Shown: piece by piece, positions 8,649-18,699 of the stretch
Position numbering within the stretch: position 1 is the first letter of the stretch
Layout: each line of letters opens with the position of its first letter
From: Listeria swaminathanii
GTDB taxonomy: Bacteria > Bacillota > Bacilli > Lactobacillales > Listeriaceae
Reading direction: 5' to 3'
Assembly: GCF_014229645.1 (NCBI RefSeq)
Contig: NZ_JAATOD010000001.1
Span: forward strand, 310,001-374,000
Length of the DNA: 64,000 nt
Notes under the pieces: generated by a model
The model's input: the letters and a program-made list of their open reading frames with translations, nothing else
Databases searched by the model: none
Told to the model about the DNA's origin: nothing
Made by a program: the position numbers and the translations under genes

Positions 8649-9284
8649 TTATTTTTTGATTTTTTCCGTTTCCACAACACGAAGCCCTTTGCGTTCTAAG
8701 TGGGTGATGATTTCGTTTTTTGTATCTTCGGTAACGCCAACTGGCAAGGAAACAAGCACGCGGCGGATAAAGTCTTCCGTTTGGTTGTCCAGCGTGATCA
8801 AACTCGCGATGCTCGAATAACGGTCGATGATTTTGGTGATTTTTGTTAAGGCACCTTGAACTTCACCTGTTGCAATAGTAAGAACATAACTAGTCGTTTG
8901 GACATTCCAGCCGTCTTGTAGCAAACCAAGTAATTTTCCGTGCGTTAAAATACCATAAAAGTTACCTTGTTCATTTAGAACTGCGATATATGGTAGTTCT
9001 TTAATTGTAAAAAAGACTTCAAAGAAAGATGCATTGACACAAATATGTTTCGTTGCATTTTTGATTAGGCTCATTACAGGATCGCTAAGGCTTCCACCGT
9101 TAGCAGCATGTTTGTAGATATGCATTTTATAAATATTACCTAAGAATTTTTCACCTTTTTCGTCTAATACAGGAACACAGCGATAACCAGATTCTTCTAG
9201 TAAATGGATAGCCTCTTGTAACGTAGCATCTCCAGGGACGGTTGTTAAATTTATTTTAGGGATACAAAGGTTTTTTATCAACAT
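8649..9284 (-). CDS. cbpA: CBS-pair plus ACT-like protein, probable c-di-AMP-binding protein CbpA
   Basis: 211 residues: two CBS motifs (VPGDATLQEAIHLLEESGYRC... and FTIKELPYIAVLNEQGNFYG) in about the first 130 residues, then an ACT-like domain (YVLTIATGEVQGALTKITKIIDRYSSI). No membrane segment or catalytic domain is present, which suggests a ligand sensor. From memory, the L. monocytogenes gene at this map position, lmo0553, was identified as a cyclic-di-AMP-binding protein; I rely on that for the symbol. I took ATG 9284 because GGAGTGAAGAAC precedes it; the longer frame to 9350 has no good ribosome site. Confidence 0.7.
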   Translation of the reverse strand: MLIKNLCIPKINLTTVPGDATLQEAIHLLEESGYRCVPVLDEKGEKFLGNIYKMHIYKHAANGGSLSDPVMSLIKNATKHICVNASFFEVFFTIKELPYIAVLNEQGNFYGILTHGKLLGLLQDGWNVQTTSYVLTIATGEVQGALTKITKIIDRYSSIASLITLDNQTEDFIRRVLVSLPVGVTEDTKNEIITHLERKGLRVVETEKIKK

Positions 9285-9493
9285 GTTCTTCACTCCATTC
9301 TTCTTCCCTTTCATTTTAACGTAAAGTAGGACTTTTGTATAGAAAATCACTGTTATCTGGTGCGATAATTCGGAAAAAATACGATAATTTACTTATATAA
9401 ATGGAAACTTTTGGCATAAGGTTTAAATTTTCCCAAAAAAGTGTATTATTAACTATGCTATGTAAATTTGTAAACAGAAAGAAGGACGTTTAA

Positions 9494-10675
9494 ATGCAAA
9501 AAGAAATGTTGAACTTTGATTATTATAATCCTACTCATATTATTTTTGGTAAAAATCGTTTAGAAGAATTAAATGAAGTAATTCCGCAAGATAAAAAAGT
9601 ATTGATTTTATACGGCGGCGGAAGTGTGAAAAGATTTGGTACGCTTGATAAAGTAAAAGAAGTTCTTAAATCACGAGAAGTTGGCGAATTTGGTGGTATT
9701 GAAGCCAACCCTACATACGAAACATTAATCAAAGCAATCAAATTAGTAAAAGAAGAAAACTACGACTTTTTACTTGCAGTTGGTGGCGGATCCGTTATTG
9801 ACGGCACGAAATTTGTTGCAGCTGGCGCATTATTTGACGGCGAACCAATGGATATTTTTGGTAGCGGCATTGGCGAAAAACGTCCGATTACAAAGGCGCT
9901 TCCTTTTGGTACAGTATTAACACTTCCAGCAACTGGTTCTGAAATGAATAGCGGCGGAGTAATTACTTTTGTTGAGAAGAAAGCGAAACTTGGCTTTGGT
10001 AGTGCTTATACGTATCCAGTTTTCTCCTTGCTTGATCCAGAACTTACGTACACACTGCCAAAACGTCAACTAGCAAACGGCATTATGGATGCGTATGTGC
10101 ATGTAATGGAACAATATATGACTTATCCAGTGGGCGCGTTACTACAAGATCGTTATGCCGAAAGTCTACTACAAACATTAATCGAAATTGGCCCAACTGT
10201 CATTGAGGAAGATAATCATGATTACAATACACGTGCTACTTTCATGTGGTCAGCTACCAATGCGCTTAATGGGACATTATCAAGAGGGGTTCCGCAAGAC
10301 TGGGCAAGTCATAGTTTAGGTCACGAAATTACAGCTCTTTATGGAATTGATCATGCGCGCACTTTAGCAATTGTTCTTCCATCGCTTTTAAATGTTCGTC
10401 GCAGTGAAAAGCATGATAAATTAGTGCAATATGCGGAACGTGTATGGGGAATTACAAGCGGTAGTGATGAAGAAAAAATAGATGCAGCGATTCTGAAAAC
10501 ACGTGAGTTCTTTGAAAGCTTAGGGGCAGGAACTAGATTTAGTGATTATGGGCTTGGCGATGAAGTTGTAGACCTTCTTGTCGATCAACTGGAACGTCAC
10601 GGTTTAACGAATATTTCAGAACGTGGCGATCAAACTTTAGAGGTATCTCGTCAAATTTATACTAATGCTTTATAA
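9494..10675 (+). CDS. Iron-containing (butanol-type) alcohol dehydrogenase
   Basis: 393 residues, group III alcohol dehydrogenase. The nucleotide-binding loop AVGGGSVIDGTKF and the TLPATGSEMNSGGV segment are present. Metal ligands are seen in MDAYVHVMEQY, the histidines of SHSLGHEI, and GIDHARTLAIVLP. This class reduces aldehydes to alcohols with NAD(P)H in the cytosol; it resembles the Bacillus YugJ/butanol dehydrogenase branch. The start ATG follows AGAAAGAAGGACG. It is monocistronic, or runs into the peptide transporter 82 bases downstream, as no terminator is visible between them. Confidence 0.9.
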   Translation: MQKEMLNFDYYNPTHIIFGKNRLEELNEVIPQDKKVLILYGGGSVKRFGTLDKVKEVLKSREVGEFGGIEANPTYETLIKAIKLVKEENYDFLLAVGGGSVIDGTKFVAAGALFDGEPMDIFGSGIGEKRPITKALPFGTVLTLPATGSEMNSGGVITFVEKKAKLGFGSAYTYPVFSLLDPELTYTLPKRQLANGIMDAYVHVMEQYMTYPVGALLQDRYAESLLQTLIEIGPTVIEEDNHDYNTRATFMWSATNALNGTLSRGVPQDWASHSLGHEITALYGIDHARTLAIVLPSLLNVRRSEKHDKLVQYAERVWGITSGSDEEKIDAAILKTREFFESLGAGTRFSDYGLGDEVVDLLVDQLERHGLTNISERGDQTLEVSRQIYTNAL

Positions 10676-10757
10676 TAGATAACAAAACTTTTGCGTAAAT
10701 CATAGAGAAGAAATTTGCTAACTTGAATAAAAAACAAAAGAAAGAAGGCGAATTTTC

Positions 10758-12236
10758 TTGAGTACCAAGAAGGAAAAAACATTTTTCGGGCACCCGCGTG
10801 GCCTGGCAACATTATTTAATACCGAATTTTGGGAGCGATTCTCCTATTACGGAATGCGCGCGTTATTACTTTACTATATGTATACTGCGGTATCAGAAGG
10901 TGGACTTGGATTTAGCCAATCAACAGCAACGGCAATTATGTCTATCTATGGTTCGCTAGTATTTATGTCGGGCGTCATTGGTGGATGGTTTGCTGACCGG
11001 GTCTTGGGGGCTCGTCAGACCATCTTTTACGGTGGCGTACTGATTATGGTGGGTCATATTGTCCTAGCGATTCCAAGTGGGGGAGCAGCGGCATTATTCG
11101 GCTCCATGGCGTTTATTATTCTGGGAACTGGTCTACTTAAACCGAACGTTTCTAATGTAGTTGGGGATTTATATCCAGCAGGAGATAATCGTCGGGATGC
11201 TGGCTTTAGTATCTTTTACATGGGGATTAACTTAGGTGCATTTATTGCTCCGCCAATCGTTTCAGCTGTTTCTGATAACGCTGGAAGTTACCATGCTGGT
11301 TTTGGTGTGGCGGCTGTTGGTATGGCAATTGCACTCGTTGTTTATGTTCTAACAGGAAAACGTTACTTAAAAGACGCTGGCAAAAAAGCGCCAAATCCGC
11401 TTCAAAGATCAGAAGCAAAAAGTCTTACATTCAAAATAATTGGCATTGTTTTAGGAATAGGATTATTAATTGCTGTCTTGCGTTTGATTACAGGTAGCTT
11501 AACAATTGATACGATTATTCTTGCTGTAACGGTGATGGGCGTTGGGGTTCCACTCGTTTACTTTATTATGATGATGACTAGTAAGAAAACAGAGGCGGAC
11601 GAAAAATCACGCTTGACTGCATACATACCGTTATTTTTAATCGCAGTATTATTTTGGATGATTGAGGAACAAGGCTCGTCAACATTGGCACTTTTCGCGG
11701 CAGAAAGAACGGATTTATCTATTTGGGGTATGAACTTAAATCCGGCCAATTTCCAGTCGCTTAATCCAGTGTTTGTCATTACGCTTTCACCAATTTTTGC
11801 ATGGATTTGGACGAAACTAGGGGACAGACAGCCATCTACACCACGTAAATTTGCACTCGGACTATTCTTCGCAGGTTTATCATTCGTTGTTATGATGCTT
11901 CCAGGTATTTTGCACGGAAATACGACAACACTTGTAAGCCCGCTTTGGTTAGTACTAAGTTTCTTCATCTGTATCTTTGGTGAAATGTTTATCTCGCCAG
12001 TAGGTTTATCTGCAACAACCAAACTTGCACCAAAAGCTTTTGCATCTCAAACAATGAGCTTATGGTTCTTGTCAGATGCGATGGGCCAATCATTCAACGC
12101 CCAATTAACACAATACTTTAATGCTGACACAGAAATTGCTTACTTCGGAATCACAGGCTTCGTAGCAATAGCCTTTGCAATAGCATTATTCATTATCGCG
12201 CCATTCTTGAAAAAGTATATGAAGGGCGTTCATTAA
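10758..12236 (+). CDS. Proton-dependent di/tripeptide transporter (POT family)
   Basis: 492 residues, about 14 membrane helices. The N-terminus has the POT signature FWERFSYYGMRALLLYYMY (ExxERFxYYG proton/peptide motif) and FYMGINLGAFIAP, which marks the bacterial DtpT branch. It imports small peptides with protons. The start is TTG at 10758 with AAGAAGGCG upstream. A terminator follows directly. Assignment is secure at family level; peptide preference is not readable. Confidence 0.93.
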   Translation: MSTKKEKTFFGHPRGLATLFNTEFWERFSYYGMRALLLYYMYTAVSEGGLGFSQSTATAIMSIYGSLVFMSGVIGGWFADRVLGARQTIFYGGVLIMVGHIVLAIPSGGAAALFGSMAFIILGTGLLKPNVSNVVGDLYPAGDNRRDAGFSIFYMGINLGAFIAPPIVSAVSDNAGSYHAGFGVAAVGMAIALVVYVLTGKRYLKDAGKKAPNPLQRSEAKSLTFKIIGIVLGIGLLIAVLRLITGSLTIDTIILAVTVMGVGVPLVYFIMMMTSKKTEADEKSRLTAYIPLFLIAVLFWMIEEQGSSTLALFAAERTDLSIWGMNLNPANFQSLNPVFVITLSPIFAWIWTKLGDRQPSTPRKFALGLFFAGLSFVVMMLPGILHGNTTTLVSPLWLVLSFFICIFGEMFISPVGLSATTKLAPKAFASQTMSLWFLSDAMGQSFNAQLTQYFNADTEIAYFGITGFVAIAFAIALFIIAPFLKKYMKGVH

Positions 12237-12243
12237 AAGAATT

Positions 12244-12281
12244 AAAAAACACTTTCTCGATTTTGGAGGAAGTGTTTTTTT
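12244..12281 (+). terminator. Terminator of peptide transporter gene
   Basis: AAAAACACTTTCTC pairs with GAGGAAGTGTTTTT and ends in a T-run. Confidence 0.85.
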
Positions 12282-12301
12282 GCGTAGAAAAATAAATTAG
12301 T

Positions 12302-12330
12302 TTGCCATTAACTCCTAAGATTGCTACTAT
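12302..12330 (+). promoter_or_regulatory. Sigma-A promoter of the phosphatase pair
   Basis: TTGCCA and TACTAT with a 17-base spacer, about 35 bases before the first phosphatase start codon. Confidence 0.65.
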
Positions 12331-12365
12331 TAAAGGGAGAAGTGATAATTTAAAGGAGTGTATAC

Positions 12366-13061
12366 ATGGAATCAGCAAGTAGGGTAGTTATTTATTTAAC
12401 GCGACATGGAAAGACGATTTTAAACACACTTGACCGGGTGCAGGGCTGGGCTGACTCGCCTTTAACCGAAGAAGGGGCACTCGTTGCGCATGATTTAGGT
12501 CGGGGCTTGAAGGGGACTAATTTTGTAGCCGCTTACGCAAGTGACCGGGGACGCGCAATCGAAACCGCTCGAATTGTCATGAATGAAAGTGACAACCAAC
12601 ATTTAAAACTGGAAAAATTGGCTGAGATGCGTGAATTTGGTTTCGGTAAATTTGAAGGAGAATATAACCATGCAGTATTAAAAATGGTTGCAAAGGCGCA
12701 CGGTTTTGAATCAATTGAAAGTTATTACGATAAAAATGCTGAAAATAATGCTAATATTGTGATTGATACAGTGCACAAAATGGACGAAACTGGAATGACG
12801 GAAAACTCGGTTATTTTTGAAGAAAGATTAACTGCTGGGCTTGATGCAATTCTTACAGATGCGCAAAACCGTGGTGGTGGAGAAGTTTTAGTCGTTGCGC
12901 ATGGTATGGTTATTCATCGTATTATTGACATGATTGATCCGAGTAAAAAAATAAGGATTATTGAAAATGCTAGTGTGACCAAAGTTATTTTTGAAAATGG
13001 GGCGTATTCTATTGAAGAACCGGGGAATATGTCGTATGTAGAAGCTGGTAAAAAAGCATAA
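12366..13061 (+). CDS. Histidine phosphatase (phosphoglycerate-mutase family), copy 1
   Basis: 231 residues. The catalytic phospho-histidine is in L-T-R13-H14-G15-K-T; the RVQGWADSPLT segment and the later VVAHGMVIHRII histidine complete the active site. The branch is broad (phosphoglycerate mutases and many small-molecule phosphatases). The length and lack of the mutase insertion favour a phosphatase, but the substrate is unknown. It forms a two-gene operon with its paralogue 12 bases downstream. Confidence 0.88.
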   Translation: MESASRVVIYLTRHGKTILNTLDRVQGWADSPLTEEGALVAHDLGRGLKGTNFVAAYASDRGRAIETARIVMNESDNQHLKLEKLAEMREFGFGKFEGEYNHAVLKMVAKAHGFESIESYYDKNAENNANIVIDTVHKMDETGMTENSVIFEERLTAGLDAILTDAQNRGGGEVLVVAHGMVIHRIIDMIDPSKKIRIIENASVTKVIFENGAYSIEEPGNMSYVEAGKKA

Positions 13062-13073
13062 GGGGGAGTTTAA

Positions 13074-13769
13074 ATGACAACAGGAAAACTGAATGTGTAC
13101 TTAGTTAGACACGGTAAGACGATGTTCAATACATCTTGTCGCGTGCAAGGGTGGTCAGATACACCATTAACAAATGAAGGAATCGAAGTGGCAGAATTTT
13201 TAGGACGTGGACTTCGCGAGATTCCATTTGATGCAGTTTATACGAGTGACCGTGGCCGGACGATTGAAACGGCTGGAATCGTGTTACGCGAAAGCAAACA
13301 AGCACATTTAGAAATCAATGAATTACGTGATTTCCGCGAGTTTGGTTTTGGTAAATTTGAAGGTGAGTATGAAGATATTATGTTTGGCCAAGTAATGGAA
13401 TATCTAGGCTTCAAGTCAGTGGAAGAGGCTTTTGAAAAATTTGGTGATGATGGTTACCAAATCATATCTGAAACGGTGGAAAAAATTGATGAAACTGGCA
13501 TGTCCGAATCTTGGGATACAATGGTCAGTAGATTGAAAAACGCGTTAGAAACAGTTAGCGCAGAAAATCAATCGGATAACGCCAATGTACTTGTTGTTTC
13601 TCATGGCATGGCGATTAATACGATTATTTCTTTCTTCGATAAATCCTTAATTAACCCAGAGCTAGCAAATGCGAGTGTTACAAGACTCGGCTTTGAAAAT
13701 GGCAAATGGACCATTGAAGCTGTGAATGATTTAAGTTACATTGAAGCAGGAAAAACAATTTTAGTATAA
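13074..13769 (+). CDS. Histidine phosphatase (phosphoglycerate-mutase family), copy 2
   Basis: 231 residues, the same length as the preceding gene, with matching landmarks throughout: VRHGKT at residues 11-16, RVQGWSDTPLT, SDRGRTIETA, EFGFGKFEGEY, DETGMSE, and SHGMAINTII. This is a clear tandem duplication. Both copies keep the catalytic histidines and arginines, so both should be active and may have diverged in substrate. The ATG at 13074 follows AAGGGGGAG. Confidence 0.88.
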   Translation: MTTGKLNVYLVRHGKTMFNTSCRVQGWSDTPLTNEGIEVAEFLGRGLREIPFDAVYTSDRGRTIETAGIVLRESKQAHLEINELRDFREFGFGKFEGEYEDIMFGQVMEYLGFKSVEEAFEKFGDDGYQIISETVEKIDETGMSESWDTMVSRLKNALETVSAENQSDNANVLVVSHGMAINTIISFFDKSLINPELANASVTRLGFENGKWTIEAVNDLSYIEAGKTILV

Positions 13770-13807
13770 AAAAATCCAGAATGGTTTAAACGCCATTCTG
13801 GATTTTT
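13770..13807. terminator. Bidirectional terminator
   Basis: AATCCAGAATGG and CCATTCTGGATT form a perfect stem flanked by A5 and T5, between converging genes. Confidence 0.9.
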
Positions 13808-13811
13808 ATTA

Positions 13812-14852
13812 TTATTTTACGAATTTAATACAAACTGGTTCTGGAACTTTTACATCTTTTTGAAGTAATGTAAGAGCGCCAGTTTCTTTATTAACACCAA
13901 AAACAGTTACGTTATTGCTGTTTTCGTTTGTTGCAACAAGTATTTCGCCAGTGAAATCAAGGTCGAAGTCACGTGGACCTACGCCTTCTACTGGAGTTGT
14001 AGCTGCAAGTGTTAATGTACCGTTTTCAGCAACTGCAAAGCTAACGATAGCATCTTGGCCGCGGTTAGAAACATATAGGAAACGACCATCTGGAGAAATA
14101 TGGATTGCGCTACCTTTATTTTCTTTGTCAAAACCTTCTGGAAGAGAAGCGATTGTTTGAATTACGTTTAACGCGCCAGTCGATTTATCATATTCAGCAA
14201 AAATGACTTCGGAAGTTAATTCCGTCATGATATATACATATTTAGCATTTGGATGGAAAACAAGGTTACGAGGGCCGCTTCCAGGTTTTACATCTAATTC
14301 CGTTACTTTTTCAAGTTTGCCAGCTGTAGCGGAGTAAGTAGTTACTTTGTCCGTTCCAAGGTCGCACGTAATTACATAGTTTTGGTCTGGAGTGAACCCA
14401 GCAAAGTGAGCATGCGGTTTTTCTTGGCGTTCGTGAACACTTTTACCAGTATGCTGAATAGTTGAAACAGAAGGCTTTAACACGCCGTTTTCTGTTGGAT
14501 AGCTTACGATTGTACCTAAGTGATAGTTAGCGGAAACAACGATAGAACCATCATGTGACGCATCAACGTAACATGGTGGGTTACCTGTTTGAACATCTTG
14601 ACCTATGAAAGTAAGAGAACCGTCTTCTTCAACAGAAAAAGCTGCAACGCCACCTTTATCGCCATCTTTTGCTACAGAATAAACGAATTTTTCGTCATCT
14701 GAAATTTTAAGATATGTTGGGTTGTCCATTTTTCCAGCTAATTTATTTTCTTTAATTTCGCCAGTCGTTTTGTCGATTACTAGGCGATAGATACCTTGGC
14801 TTTCGACTTTGGTATATGTACCAATATAAGCAGTTGCTTCATTTTTTGACAT
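13812..14852 (-). CDS. pgl: YbhE-type 6-phosphogluconolactonase (seven-bladed beta-propeller)
   Basis: 346 residues of repeated propeller blades (YIGTYT at the start; FVYSVAKDG, YVIT-CDLGTDKV, PRNLVFHPNAKYVYI, HISPDGRFLYVSNRGQD, GPRDFDLDFTGEILVATNENSNN). This family hydrolyses 6-phosphogluconolactone in the oxidative pentose phosphate pathway. It is unrelated to the NagB-like lactonase. The ATG follows TAGGAGGAATTGGC. On the minus strand an extended -10 box TGCTATAAT lies at 14889-14897. The symbol is by function; the substrate is inferred from the family. Confidence 0.82.
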   Translation of the reverse strand: MSKNEATAYIGTYTKVESQGIYRLVIDKTTGEIKENKLAGKMDNPTYLKISDDEKFVYSVAKDGDKGGVAAFSVEEDGSLTFIGQDVQTGNPPCYVDASHDGSIVVSANYHLGTIVSYPTENGVLKPSVSTIQHTGKSVHERQEKPHAHFAGFTPDQNYVITCDLGTDKVTTYSATAGKLEKVTELDVKPGSGPRNLVFHPNAKYVYIMTELTSEVIFAEYDKSTGALNVIQTIASLPEGFDKENKGSAIHISPDGRFLYVSNRGQDAIVSFAVAENGTLTLAATTPVEGVGPRDFDLDFTGEILVATNENSNNVTVFGVNKETGALTLLQKDVKVPEPVCIKFVK

Positions 14853-15002
14853 GCCAATTCCTCCTATAAATAAGATATTTCCTAGTTAATTATAGCATAG
14901 TAAAGAAAAGATGGAAAAATATCACGTTTGTTGCATTAATATTACACTTTATTATTAATGCACTTTATTAGCCTTTTATGAAATGTTTCTGTAACAAAAG
15001 TA

Positions 15003-15031
15003 TTGACTTAGACATAAAAGTAATGTAAGAT
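15003..15031 (+). promoter_or_regulatory. Promoter of candidate small RNA
   Basis: TTGACT and TAAGAT with a 17-base spacer; transcription would start near 15038 in the gap upstream of corA. Confidence 0.5.
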
Positions 15032-15036
15032 ATAAT

Positions 15037-15222
15037 TATCCCATAGAGATTGTCATTTGAAATAAGCTAATTGAAATAAATTACTTCCCCCATAGAAATA
15101 TTGATAATTGCTTATTTCAAATAAACACTCCTTTTAAGATAGTTGTAGCACAGAATTTCCCAGATTCTGTGCTATAATTATGTAGATTTAGAGATGCTCT
15201 TTTATAGAGGCTCTCTTTTTTT
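15037..15222 (+). ncRNA. Candidate small RNA or attenuating leader with C-rich loops (Rli31-like position)
   Basis: Three hairpins follow a promoter. The first has a perfect 13-bp stem (ATTTGAAATAAGC 15055-15067 with GCTTATTTCAAAT 15110-15122) and exposes CTTCCCCC in its loop. The second is AGCACAGAAT/ATTCTGTGCT around TTTCCCAG. The third (15191-15215) is followed by seven or more T's, so it looks like an intrinsic terminator. C-rich loops are typical of Listeria sRNAs that bind ribosome sites. I recall the sRNA Rli31 being mapped between lmo0558 and lmo0559, the same gap; exact ends are unknown. An extended -10 (TGCTATAAT at 15170-15178) may drive a shorter transcript into corA. Confidence 0.55.
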
Positions 15223-15242
15223 ATGACATCAAGGAAAGTAGG

Positions 15243-16157
15243 ATGAATAATATGTCCATTCAAACCATTTTTGGTAGCGGAAAATATAATTGGATTAATA
15301 TCGATACAGACAATACGGAAAATTTAGCGGATTTTTATGAAAAATACCAGATTGATAATGAGGTAATTGCTTATTCTATTGATAGAAATGAACGAGCCCA
15401 TTTTGAATATGACCAAAAGACAAATACGTTTGTGGTTGTGTTTAATGTACCGGATCAAAGAAAACTTGATAATCATTATGAAACAATTCCGATGGTTTTT
15501 ATTATAAAAGATACGCAATTAATTACGATTACAAACAATGATAATCAGTATATTACGCGGAAAATGAAGCAATATTTAGCGGATTCCGACACTGTCACTA
15601 TTTTTCAATTTTTATTTAGTAGTTTGTATTTTGTTATGGATGCATTTTTTCCGTATGTGGAAGAAATGGATATGGAGAGAAGATTGATTAATGATAAATT
15701 GAAAATTAAAACGACGAAGAAAAATTTGTTGTTATTGTCGGATTTAGAGACGGGGATTGTTTATTTTGTTTCGGCGTCTAAGCAAAATGCGGCGCTACTT
15801 GAACAAATGAAATCTCACTTGATTTACCGAGAACTAAATGAAGTGGAAAAAGAACAATTTGAAGATGCTTTAATAGAAGCAAAGCAACTTGTGGAGATGA
15901 CAGGATTAAGCTCAGAAATATTACAGCAATTGTCAGGTACGTATAATAATATTTTGAATAATAATTTGAATGATACGATGAAAATTTTGACGGCATTATC
16001 TATTTTGTTGACGGTTCCTACGATTATTACGGGGTTCTTTGGAATGAATATGCCACTTCCGCTAGAACATAATGCTTTTGGATGGCTTGTAACGATTTTG
16101 ATTAGTGTTGTTTTGTGGTTTGGACTTTCTTTTATTTTACGAAAATTAATGCGATAA
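15243..16157 (+). CDS. CorA-family divalent metal ion channel
   Basis: 304 residues. A long N-terminal cytosolic domain with coiled-coil helices is followed by two C-terminal membrane helices. The CorA signature G-M-N is present in FFGMNMPLP, between the helices. It carries Mg2+ or related ions across the membrane as a pentamer. The ATG at 15243 has AAGGAAAGTAGG ahead. It lies 20 bases after a terminator-like hairpin, so read-through of that hairpin may control it. Confidence 0.87.
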   Translation: MNNMSIQTIFGSGKYNWINIDTDNTENLADFYEKYQIDNEVIAYSIDRNERAHFEYDQKTNTFVVVFNVPDQRKLDNHYETIPMVFIIKDTQLITITNNDNQYITRKMKQYLADSDTVTIFQFLFSSLYFVMDAFFPYVEEMDMERRLINDKLKIKTTKKNLLLLSDLETGIVYFVSASKQNAALLEQMKSHLIYRELNEVEKEQFEDALIEAKQLVEMTGLSSEILQQLSGTYNNILNNNLNDTMKILTALSILLTVPTIITGFFGMNMPLPLEHNAFGWLVTILISVVLWFGLSFILRKLMR

Positions 16158-16159
16158 CA

Positions 16160-16195
16160 AAAAAAGCCCTTCTTTCAAATGAGAGAAGGGCTTTT
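16160..16195. terminator. Bidirectional terminator
   Basis: AAAAGCCCTTCT pairs with AGAAGGGCTTTT around a 10-base loop, shared by converging corA-like and gdhA. Confidence 0.88.
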
Positions 16196-16198
16196 GCA

Positions 16199-17593
<1,395 letters not shown>

Positions 17594-17784
17594 TTAAATA
17601 TTTTGACTATAAGGAAAAGTAGAAAACCTAATGCAAATACACGTGATGTTATAAAATGGAAAAACATCGGCTTATCTGCGTCAAGTAGGTCAACTTTTCT
17701 TACCTATGTTGTTAGTTTACACATTGTTGAGAATATTTTCAAGCATAAAAACCAATTTTTCTGAAATTTTTTAAAATGTAGTTA

Positions 17785-17799
17785 ATGAGAACGTTTGCT
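17785..17799. promoter_or_regulatory. cre-like (CcpA) site upstream of gdhA
   Basis: ATGAGAACGTTTGCT fits the loose cre consensus WTGNAANCGNWNNCW at 14 of 15 positions. Its distance from gdhA is long, so function is uncertain. Confidence 0.35.
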
Positions 17800-17833
17800 A
17801 ATATTTTGGTGGAGGAATTATCAGGCAAAGCGC

Positions 17834-17965
17834 GAAAAAAATAACCGCACCAGGGGGATGCGGTTAAGGGAGTATTAGGGAGTAATAATGTTAAAGCGAG
17901 CCAAGGGATAAGACTAATTCGGATACTTGAATTATTGCTCTAACATTACTTGCTTTCTTTTGGGA
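17834..17965 (-). ncRNA. Candidate small RNA on minus strand with CCCCC terminator loop (Rli32-like position)
   Basis: Read on the minus strand, AATGTTAGAGC (17937-17947) pairs with GCTTTAACATT (17887-17897), followed by unpaired ACTCCC repeats and a terminator stem AACCGCA/TGCGGTT (17843-17865) whose loop is TCCCCCTGG and whose tail is ATTTTTTT. No protein frame is convincing here. The upstream end is not defined; I extended it modestly past the first hairpin. I recall Rli32 being mapped between lmo0560 and lmo0561, which is this gap. Confidence 0.6.
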
Positions 17966-17966
17966 A

Positions 17967-18033
17967 AAATAAAAGCGCTCCACGTAGACAAGTATATAAA
18001 AGATGTTTTAAAAAATCATGCGCTTTTTCTTAC
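17967..18033 (-). terminator. Possible terminator of the his operon
   Basis: On the minus strand AAAAGCGC and GCGCTTTT close a long loop and are followed by ATTTTT, 40-100 bases after hisE. The loop is large, so confidence is modest. Confidence 0.4.
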
Positions 18034-18069
18034 AATAATAATCTTTAAGGTTACGAAAATGTCATGTTT

Positions 18070-18381
18070 TTATAAATCGCTAATTTCTTTGCGGTCACGA
18101 GTAGTACTTAGTTTGCCTTCGCGGTTTTGAAGTTCCGTTTGGATGGCTGATAGTGGAATGCTTTTTTCGGCTAAGAGCACGAGTAGGTGATAGGTTAGAT
18201 CCGCTACTTCGGAAATTAATTCTTGCTCATCATTTTTAGCTGCGATAACGACTTCGGTAGTTTCTTCGCCAACTTTTTTGAGAATTTTATCAAGTCCTTT
18301 TTCGAACAGGTAGTTGGTGTAGGAGCCTTCTTTTGGTTGTTCTTTGCGTAGTTTAATTTCATCATATAGGTCATTTAGCAT
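18070..18381 (-). CDS. hisE: Phosphoribosyl-ATP pyrophosphatase
   Basis: 103 residues, MazG-like fold. It converts phosphoribosyl-ATP to phosphoribosyl-AMP, the second step of histidine synthesis. Landmarks are [20 protein letters not shown] and the metal-binding acidic cluster [12 protein letters not shown] plus [16 protein letters not shown]. It is separate from hisI, whereas many bacteria have a HisIE fusion. It is the last gene of the operon and begins immediately after the hisI stop. Confidence 0.94.
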   Translation of the reverse strand: MLNDLYDEIKLRKEQPKEGSYTNYLFEKGLDKILKKVGEETTEVVIAAKNDEQELISEVADLTYHLLVLLAEKSIPLSAIQTELQNREGKLSTTRDRKEISDL

Positions 18382-18699
18382 TTAAACATCCTCCTTTATG
18401 AGATGGAAAAAACAGCTTTTTTTGCCGGTATGACAGGCTGGGCCGATTTGATTCACGCGAATGAGCAAGGTGTCGTTATCGCAATCGGTCCAGATTTGTT
18501 TCACTTTTTGGGTATGTCCGCTAGTTGCGCCTTTGTTCCAAAGTTCGTTTCTGGAGCGTGAAAAAAACCATGTATAGCCTGTTTCAAGCGTTTTTTGATA
18601 GCTTTCTTCATTCATATAGGCGAGCATGAGTACTTCGCCATTTTGGTCGTCTAGGATGATGGTTGGAACAAGGCCTTTAGAAAAATCGACGGAAATCAT
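18382..18699 (-). CDS. hisI: Phosphoribosyl-AMP cyclohydrolase
   Basis: 105 residues. It opens the purine ring of phosphoribosyl-AMP, the third step. It has the family core [26 protein letters not shown], the DCDNDTLL metal site and the zinc-binding [13 protein letters not shown]. The ATG overlaps the hisF stop by four bases (ATGA), indicating translational coupling. Confidence 0.95.
   Translation of the reverse strand: MISVDFSKGLVPTIILDDQNGEVLMLAYMNEESYQKTLETGYTWFFSRSRNELWNKGATSGHTQKVKQIWTDCDNDTLLIRVNQIGPACHTGKKSCFFHLIKEDV

Noticed and set aside
15100..15240. Mg2+ riboswitch (M-box) upstream of the CorA gene
   Set aside because: The leader is too short and lacks M-box landmarks; the hairpins fit a small RNA or a simple attenuator better.
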